This document shows positions 56,108 through 64,000 of a stretch of 64,000 nt of DNA, one piece after another. The stretch's first letter is position 1. Every line of letters begins with the position of its first letter. Position numbers and translations under genes: made by a program. The notes under the pieces are model-generated. The model was not told the origin of the DNA and did not search any database. It was given only the letters and a program-made list of their open reading frames with translations. The DNA comes from Dipylidium caninum (taxonomy: Eukaryota > Platyhelminthes > Cestoda > Cyclophyllidea > Dipylidiidae), in contig QEYB01001401.1 of assembly GCA_017562135.1 (NCBI GenBank), positions 1 through 64,000 on the forward strand, written 5' to 3'.

Positions 56108-58200
56108 GATTTTCAATCATTTCTCACTTTTAATCGTACATCTATTTACCAAACCATCTGTATGACCTTTGTATGTCTTTTTATGCCTTGTTTTTTTTTC
56201 ATGACTTCTGTCTGGAGAGAAGTGAGGAGAAATTGCATTTCCTGATAACATTTATCCATCTTATTCGTCTCGATTTTTTTCCTCTCTCATTCTCCCTGCT
56301 CATCGTAGCCCGCGTACCTGCTAATCACCGTTTATTCCCAAATACGCTAGTGTCACACGTGTATGGTGTAATCACATGCATTTACACACCCGATTAACTA
56401 CTTCAATTTGAAAATAACTGCGACACGTAGGCCTCTACTAGCCGTGTGTGGGAGGAAAGTGCTCGATTCTGTCATTCTCCTAGCACAAATTCCAAGGCGC
56501 GGAGCAGACGAGGTGACAAAGTGTGTCGTGCACACCAGAGAAAAGAGGTAAAACTCCACATTCACCGCGCACCACATTCACACTTTCTCAGGCTTTCGTT
56601 TGTTTGTGGGAAGAAAAGACTAGTCCTAAAATTGTCGTAGATCTCCACCTAAAGTAAAGGGGATCGAGGTCGCCTATTGGCGAGGCCTGTGAGCCTGCGA
56701 CTATGTGCAACTGTGCACTTGAACACTCTCATGGAGACACATTTTCTTTTTAATTGGAACTGCAGGTTTCAACACGTCGATCGACGCCTTTACTTCAACT
56801 TTCTCTTCATCGTTAATCTGTGCTTTAATGATCTCCCCGCGGTTTTGACACTTTATGCGGTATTCTGATTAGCAATTACAGAGTTATTGCTTTTCCCACT
56901 AAGGGAATCTTTGGTTGAGAGTGCGTGACATGTTCGATTGAAGGCAGAGGGAAGAATGAACGCGACTTCTCTGGGCTTTTATCATTTTTACCCACTGTGC
57001 AAGGAAGGCATTTGTCATGTGTGCGAGCACCAGCGCAGACTGAGGACTGATGATTCAGGATAATAGACGTAAGTTTGGGCTCCGCGATGCAATCGGCAGC
57101 GATCTAGGGAAGACTCCGATGAGTAACAGGCGGCTGTGGGAAAACTGCTCGATGGTCGTGAAATCCTACCTACCTCGCGAGACTTTAAGATTTTTTCCCG
57201 GACTTGTGGACCCTCCATGTCGATTTAACCAACGAGATCGAGGCGCACAATATGTATGAGGTGAAAAATCTATTTAAAGTGATAGAGAGCGGTGTTCCGA
57301 AAGTCATGAAGACTAGGGTGTTTAGTGGTGTTGGCGCAAGGGAGGCAATTATATAGTTTTTCGACGAGGTTTACGTAGATGTGCCCAGAGTCTACAGTTT
57401 GCACACACTATCGCCCGACTAAGGAAAAAGGAAAGTTATAATTGAACCGCCGACTGTAAGGCGCGATAAAACACTCTTTATTCCACCTATGCAGGGAAAA
57501 TCAAAATTCAAAATTAGGCGACGACGTACCGGCATGGGGTAAATTTGTTGGTTTAAGACATCTTGACTGTGCGAAGGCCATTGAAAAGTATGGGAAGTAG
57601 ATATATTTGTGCATCTTCATACATTTGTTCAATAACCCAATTATTTGAGTCTATAAAGAAGGAAAGATAACAACAAGCAAATTCCTGGAAAAATAAATGA
57701 CATACACGTGACTACAGTATGGATGTCAATTTAGGCAAAATGGAAAAATTTTGGTCAGCTTTTAAAATCAACTTCTTGAAAATATACCGAACTACACGTA
57801 GATACTAAAATCGTCTTGATTCGGTTACTTAATCGTATACACGTGAAAGTACACTTTGTTGGGAAGTGTGGGAAATCGCTATAATTCATGACGTTTCTCA
57901 CAAAAGGGTAAAAAATAGCGGCTAACTTTCGATTTTCATGTTGCAGGCTTTAGAGGTTTAATCTCCACCCATTGGCAAGGAAATATAACAATAATGAGGA
58001 AAAAGAGCACCAAGTCGTCAAAGAATCTGTTGCACGTACCTCAGAAGAAGTTGTTTTCCGATAACGGAGGAGTCGTAATAATAGCACACAATCTATTCCT
58101 ATTCTTAACATTCATGTCACCCTTGTTTGAATCAGTTAGGAGTATTTTTACTCTTACAAGCTTTAGCGTTTGGCCAATCAGTGAGGCGGCTGCTTATTCG
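56108..58200. other. Intergenic sequence before MFF
   Basis: No AATAAA was noted shortly after the preceding ORF and no gene could be supported. The frame of MFF exon 1 is open upstream to 57994, but that part contains hydrophobic sequence foreign to the family and is left out. Confidence 0.45.
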
Positions 58201-61200
58201 ATGGATCCGCTTCAACCGCCTCTAATTTCGAAATATGAATGGGAGTATAAGAACGACATTAATCAAAGGATGCGAGTTCCAGACAAGTTGGTTGCGTCAT
58301 CTCTTCCCGACCTCGACTCTACTGGTTCATTACGTAAAGATATTCGTTATCAGGACCCAAGTTAGTCGTGACTTGTTTACGATAATAATTAACGTGATTT
58401 AGGTTTGTCCAAAGTTGAGCACCCGGAAACCACACCTGGATATACTCCAGATCTGCTAACCGATGGAGAGGCGCAAAACGTTCCGTAAGTGTTTTTATTT
58501 ACCGGAACTTGAGTCCAAGCGTAGTGCAATTGTATTTGAATTTTCTGTAGTCTTAAAACTTCTCCTCCGAAACATACGTCGAGTTAATGTATGCATACCG
58601 CTGGGGCACATCTTTCTTACTTTTTTGCGTTGTTACGCATAAGTAGACCTTGAAAAAATAGAACCGTCAATCTCTCGAGATGCATATTTAGTTAATGATC
58701 TTAAAATTCATGTCATTTGTTTTGGAACTGCGAGGGTCCCCTTTATCTAAAGTTCTCATTGTTGGTTGTTTCTCACTATTTTGAGACCTTTCTGTTACTG
58801 GTTTCAAAATTTACCCACTGCCAGATTTTTTCACCCCATTCTTTTCTTCTGTGGTGACTTATTTTTCATTGCATTACTTGGGGTAATCTTTACCACATGG
58901 CTATGAGATGCTATAAATCCTTTTGTATACTCAGTCGGTGATTTTTTTTCAAATTATTCGCGTAATTGAACGCACTACGATTCGGTTCGCGATGATGAGC
59001 ATGTTGAACAACCGTACAATCGAGGAGGTAGACCTGGTTGCATTCGCATTGGTAACGAACTTGCCTCCCCCTATTCATCGTTTTGATGGTTTTCTCTGTT
59101 GTGGCTCTTAGTGCATTACAACTTTTCCTCTGGCAATATGCTGTTTGTGCTTTTCCAGTCTTTCTACTTGTGTTTGAATTCGACAATTTTCCTCTTAATT
59201 TTTGATGTTAGATGAATTGTCATTTGAGTTGTCGTGCTTGCTTATCGCATTTGTGCTCGCTTTGACCGCGTTGGTGTTCACTCGCTTTTTGTTTGGGATG
59301 GTCTGTTTTGTTGTGATATCAATGCAAATAGACAGGTGTCACGTCAACACCTACCCTCCAAATTTTAACGCAATGTTTAGATTTCTTTTTAATCCACCTA
59401 TTTAATGACTATCTAAATTTTTAGAATGAACTGCGTTAATGCTATTTTAGCAAACCGAAATGTCAACCTGGGAGTAATTTTAAGCACTCAATCTTTTTGC
59501 TCCTCTCATTAAATAATGCCTTGCACTTTTGTATTCTCTCAAGATACTGCATTTTCGCGTTAACTTTTGCCTGGATATCATTTTAGTCTAATTGTGTCAG
59601 CATTTTAAAATTTGGGCACTTGAAGAAATATTCTATTTTTAACGTGCTATTCGGTGAGTGCATTATCTCAATCATACTAGCTTTGGCTTTGTCGGATTTT
59701 TGCCTAAGTTAGTCGCTTTTCTTCGCTTCCAGTGGGCACACTAACAAAGTTTTAATAAATCGTGTTTTCATATTGTTTCATTCTACTGGGGTTGGCCATC
59801 TTGTCTAATTAGGCTTCTTAATTTTTACTTTTCCTTAATATTATTTTGAATTTTCATTTTTTTTCCTGTGGAATAGCTGGTCGGTTTGTATCGTTTCTAA
59901 CGTCAAATTTATTCTATCAGCAGACAAAAGTATCCGTTTTCCGTTTTGGTCCTTTTATCGCCGACAACTTGTAGTTCGTTGCTGATGGCGTATATTTTGA
60001 AAAGAGGATTCCTCTGACGAATGCCTTCCCTCCCCAATAAACAACAAATACTGAGTCTCTTTCTTGGTAGTCATTGTTTTCTCGCATTGCTCCTCGTCTT
60101 TACCTTATTTCAAACACGCTATTGTCCTTAATTTCTATTAATTTTCGTATTCTTTATGTTTTTTACACGTAACCATCTTCACCATAATCCTATTGTTCTT
60201 TCGCCGAAAATAACGTTGCTCCGGCAGTTAGCTTAGCCCTAGTTGTCGCATTTTACATTCATCACGGTGGTATTAAACACATGTTGGGAAGATTTTTTTG
60301 TGTGAGTGGTTTAGAACGCGTGACTCGAGGAGACCAACAATATCTACGTTTTTTAATTAGCGCTTTTTACGCAGTCCACCTCTTCTCCAACACACTCAAA
60401 TCATTAGACGTCTCTACTCTCTGTGTCTCCAGAATGCACAACCAGACCCCAGCACAAGAGACGTTTAGGTTCTACCACCTTGACTTTGGAAAGGCTACCC
60501 GTTCTCCGTTCATTCATTTATTTAAATGCTTATTGTGTTGTCTGCACTGAATGGGTTCGGTTTGGGGTTCTGAGGTTAGCAGATCTGGCTAGCATTTCAC
60601 GAGGTGTCATGCCTTTGTTAAGGATGCTTTGTCAGACAAATGCCGACTATCGAGTCAATTGTGTTGTGGCTGTAATTAATGGGGCTGTGATATTTCGTTA
60701 GAAGTAAGTATGTCTTTATTCGGTTAACGTTTCATTCAGACTGCTGATAAAAAGGTGAGCATCCATCACGCTCTTTCAATATTCTTACTGCCATCTTTCC
60801 TATATGCCTTTGGTGATTTATTACGCCATTGTTGGTGTTCACATGGCTTTGGAGAGGGCAGGCGACGCATTAACTACAACGGGGGCTGCGGTTCCTCCTC
60901 AAGAAACGTGTGGGATACTCGAGTTGTGAAGATGTCAGCGGCGATAAGATGATCGACTGAATGCGAGATCCGTAAGTGCCGGAGCAAAGGAAAGCGTGAA
61001 GAGGGGCAAGTTTGCTTTACTGCTCCGACTGGACATCTGATGAGCAACCTGAGTGGGAGGTGAGGGTGGCGGCGGCGGCGGAGGAAGGAGGGGATATTTT
61101 GAGGATGTGCGTTGTGTCACTCGAGCAACTTTCGTCGATGAGCCTTCCTCCTTCCCATGTTCTCGGTACTTGCGGAGCCACTTTCGAATTTCTCGTGGGA

Positions 61201-63472
61201 ATGTGAGCAAAGCGGTCTCACGGGGGGGCGGGGCGGGGGGGCGGGGTATCGCGGGTGCGGATTAAGCGAGCCAGTCCACCGCGCGCGAATCTCACAGAGG
61301 CGCCTGTGAGGACGACGATGGCAGATCGCCGTTTCGATGTGGGAGACTGTCGGGTCGACAATGTCAGCGCTTCCACCGTGCGGAGCGTCGCTTCACTCCC
61401 GCGTCCATGACCTGCTCCTCTCGTCCATGTTTTCATCTCGTGCCCCGTGTGGTGAGGCCTGTTCGCGACTGTCGCGGAAAGGTCAGACGAGCCGGAAACG
61501 CACGCGGAAATGCCGGTGGCATGAGCCGTCTTGGCTGTCGAAGTCGGGTCTGCCGGTCACCGTGGCACTGGGTGCGACACTCACGCCCCGACGCCCTCTC
61601 TGCCCCTTCCTCACCTTCATCGTGGCGCCGCTCCTCCCGCTGTGCTGTGCTGCGCTGTGCTGTGCTGTGCTGAGCTGTGCTGTGCTATGCCGTGCAGGGC
61701 TGAGCTGAGCTGAGCTGAGCTGCGTCGGTGCCGTGCAAGCAGGGCGGTGTGGGGCGGCGAAGGTGGCTCGGTTATCGTGTTTCTTTGCGTGTTTGTCTGT
61801 GTGCGAGCAGTGGGCGGTGGAGACCAAATGCCTCGTACCAGTGTGTTGGCGCCCAGTGTTTCCCACGTCTCTCTGTTCCACCGGCGACTATTTTCATCTT
61901 CGTTCGTGGGTGTGAATGCATAATTAGACAGTCTCAACTCCGGGCAAATGAAATGTAATGAGGCAACTTGAAGACGAGCCAATTTTTTGCGTGAGGTTGC
62001 CTCATTTTATTCTGACACTTCATGCCATTTTTTGGCCCTCGTAACTTCTTATTAGGGCCGCTTTTGACAGCTCTACAGTCGCATCGTCCTCCAACCACTC
62101 TCTCACAGCGCGCTACGCAGTTCCTCCGTCAAAGCTCATCCTCCTCCTTTCATTTCGCCCTAAGGGGACAAGGTTGTTTCACTTAACAGTCGCGTTTGCC
62201 CACTGTGTCCGTTCGCATATCAACCGCGTCTTTTGAGAAGACATTCCGCTGTTGGTCTCTCTTAAAAGCGACCGATGCCTCGCTGATAGGTCAACTCTCT
62301 TCCACCCTCTAATTTTAATTTGTCCACAACCTCACTCCTCGTTCGTCATTGGGGTCCCTGAATTACTTCGTCCCGACCCCATTTTCCTATCCCATTTGAT
62401 GCCCGGTCTCATCGCCCCACATCATGCCACACAACGCATCAGGCTTCTCCTGCCGCAGTTGGTGCAGTGGCCCCTGGCGGCCTCTTTTAAGTCACGGAAA
62501 CCTCTCCACTCCCCTTCGTCGTAGCAATGACCATCTTAACTATGGTGGAGAAGGCGGCTTAGTCGCTTGCCACTCCCCCTCGTCCGCGGATGTGCGCCTT
62601 CTCTCGTCTGTCCGCGCCAGCACCCTTGCGGGTGTCGAGTCGCCTTTCCGACCAACTGTCCATGCACGAATCACCGCCGCCTTTCTGGCGGTGCCCGAGG
62701 TCGTCGCCGCCTCGACTTCTCCTCCACGCCAGCAGTGCGGGGGGGGGGAAGGCATTTGCTCTTGGTTGAGGTGACGAGCTCCTTTGGCTCTGTTATCGTC
62801 CGTCTGATGTGGAAAGAGATGTTGTTGTCGTTGTTTTTGTTGCTCCAATGCAGCCGTACATTCGCGATTATGGCTGGATTGGGACGGGAGGAATTGGAGT
62901 AACCATGGGTGGGGCAGACTCTGCCGTCCTTCCCGTCTTTGCTCACTTCTCCTCTGAGTTGGCCACCGTCACGTACCCCCCCAATCAGCTTCCCTTCCCC
63001 CCCCCCCCCCCCCCAACTTGGCCACGTCACGCGCTGACACCGTCTAGTTGATTGTAAGTGTACCTTTTTGTTGTCCACTCTTGAATGGGCCACTTTAAGT
63101 GCCGCCCCCAGTTGGCGGCCACGTTGACAAGTCTCCCGCCTGCCCGGACAACCTCTGTGCACGTATTCCACTTCGCTTGGTGAGCACTAAATGTCGCGGG
63201 CTTCCCTTCTTAGCGCAACCTGCGTGACGGCGACAGCCAACGCCACCGCCTCTGCTACCATTCAGTCGGCCCACGGCACCGGTGGCGGTCACAGCGTGTC
63301 CGAACGCTTCCGCACGGCGGAGACGCGGTTAGGCCATTTGGAGACCTACGTCGGTCGACTCTCGTCACGGCTGCGCGCGGTGGAACAGCACCAGGTTCTT
63401 TTACGCGGAATCATAGTGGTGTACATTGGAATCAAGGTCATACGCTTCGTGATGACGGCGTTGTTCAAGTAG
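58201..63472 (+). CDS. MFF: Mitochondrial fission factor (MFF/Tango11)
   Basis: Tail-anchored outer-membrane adaptor that recruits the dynamin Drp1 to mitochondria and peroxisomes for fission. Three exons: 58201-58360, 58403-58484 and 63214-63472, with phases 1 and 2 that match at both joins; 166 residues. The N-terminus holds the family motif, YEWEYKNDINQRMRVPDKL at residues 12-30, nearly identical in its core to vertebrate MFF and known there to be needed for Drp1 recruitment. A variable Thr/Ala/Ser-rich middle follows, then a coiled coil (SERFRTAETRLGHLETYV...) and one C-terminal membrane segment (about residues 146-165) ending LFK. This is shorter than vertebrate MFF (about 220-340), which has more internal exons; further exons inside the 4729-nt second intron cannot be excluded. 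That intron contains a GC-rich dispersed repeat. The ATG chosen is the one just before the motif. Confidence 0.88.
60827..61655 (+). repeat. GC-rich dispersed repeat, copy B
   Basis: Inverted copy of 48190-49690, lacking about 700 bp of its centre. It lies inside MFF intron 2 in the sense direction. The two copies are about 11 kb apart and share long identical runs, for example across the stretch beginning GAGCAACTTTCGTCG at about 61123. Confidence 0.8.
61222..61247 (+). repeat. G-rich tract, possible G-quadruplex
   Basis: Runs of seven, four, seven and four G separated by single C bases. The matching place in copy A is interrupted by other bases, so the tract has expanded or degenerated between copies. 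Confidence 0.65.
61638..61722 (+). repeat. CTGTG/CTGAG pentamer microsatellite
   Basis: About sixteen imperfect pentamers, first CTGTG/CTGCG and later CTGAG, just beyond the right-hand end of repeat copy B. Confidence 0.85.
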
Positions 63473-64000
63473 ACCTCGCACGGGGTCACAATTCGCCTCC
63501 CCCGACTCGATGAAATCACCCGGCCGATGTGTTGTGAGTCGTTTTTCCCCCATGCATTTAGTCGTCGTCATCGCTGGTCCATTCGCCCCACCTCCTCTTC
63601 CCCAAACCGCCTTCGCGCGCCACCTTTTTATCCTCTCGTGTCTTCTTCCACTTCCACCTTGCCTCTCCGCCCATCTCCTCATTCGCTGTCACCTTCACTT
63701 GAGCCTCATCCGCCCACCCGTTCGCTTCGTCCCTTCCCCTCGCCTGTGCCGGTCGCTTATTCCCCGTGACGTCGCTCACCCACCACTCATCGCAGGCCGG
63801 TGTATCCCTCACCTCATTTCATGCGCTCATCTGCGCATATCGCCCTTTTCACTTTGACCTGCTTTTCGGGTCGTCTGACCGCTGACTAGAGGCCATTTTA
63901 GTTGGTTAAGTAAAACATTGACTCTCCGCAGTCATGCTTGTCGGTCAACCCGCGGTTTACTTCCTCTCCCCCACTCGGCTAACGCTTCTCGGATTCCCTC
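63473..64000. other. Sequence downstream of MFF
   Basis: C-rich and open in several frames on both strands. No AATAAA or gene was identified before the window ends. Confidence 0.4.

Larger units (their letters stand above)
58485..63213 (+). other. MFF intron 2 (4.7 kb) and its contents
   Basis: Bounded by CC-GTAAGT and TTCCCTTCTTAG. It is AT-rich up to 60.8 kb, then holds dispersed-repeat copy B (60827-61655), a G-rich tract at 61222-61247, a CTGTG/CTGAG pentamer array at about 61638-61722, and C16-18 at about 62997-63014. Many ORFs in 61-63 kb overlap on both strands. No further MFF exon was recognised. Confidence 0.7.

Noticed and set aside
57994..58200. Upstream extension of MFF exon 1
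   Set aside because: It adds a basic and hydrophobic stretch foreign to MFF; the ATG at 58201 stands just before the conserved motif as in other animals.

Overview
This is nuclear DNA from a multicellular eukaryote, most likely a parasitic flatworm (probably a tapeworm; this is inference). The genes are split by many short introns, several only 35-37 nt long. Core promoters have TATA and CCAAT boxes, 3' ends have AATAAA signals, and the products are animal proteins: tetraspanins, Integrator subunit 14, a GRAMD2-like protein and mitochondrial fission factor. I saw no operons, phage genes, CRISPR arrays, rRNA, or reverse transcriptase/transposase motifs. Nearly all convincing genes are on the + strand.

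Layout. 0.8-23.4 kb holds a tandem array of five tetraspanin loci, called T0-T4 here. T0 (838-2415) is a decayed copy in which most exons can still be placed. T1 (8851-11574) is complete except for one extra A that breaks its frame. T2 (14717-15920), T3 (19751-20988) and T4 (21976-23225) are intact. T3 and T4 are a recent tandem duplication with matching promoters and a 159-nt stretch of full identity that includes an intron. Gaps between them, especially 2.4-8.8 kb, are GC-rich and show no supportable gene.

23.4-30.9 kb is long, gene-poor and rich in microsatellites. 30.9-33.5 kb holds two tandem two-exon genes for small secreted cysteine-rich proteins whose cysteine spacing fits an inhibitor cystine knot (ICK); this is the best candidate for something undescribed. 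34.0-37.9 kb is INTS14 (eight exons). 38.8-39.1 kb is a small unrecognised ORF. 39.5-41.6 kb is a GRAMD2-like membrane-contact protein with an unresolved 3' part. 42-51 kb is GC-rich and repetitive, with a weak minus-strand secreted-protein candidate at 43.5-43.9 kb. 52.0-55.1 kb is a six-exon coiled-coil gene of unknown family, and 55.7-56.1 kb a small intronless ORF. 58.2-63.5 kb is MFF, whose 4.7 kb second intron holds one copy of a GC-rich repeat; the other copy lies inverted at 48.2-49.7 kb.

How the genes relate. The tetraspanins form one family expanded by local duplication, probably surface or tegument membrane organisers. The two ICK-like genes form a second small family. INTS14 (snRNA processing and transcription attenuation), the GRAMD2-like protein (ER-plasma membrane contacts) and MFF (Drp1 recruitment for mitochondrial and peroxisomal fission) are housekeeping neighbours with no evident shared pathway. 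All exon coordinates come from reading splice signals and phase by eye; no transcript data were available.
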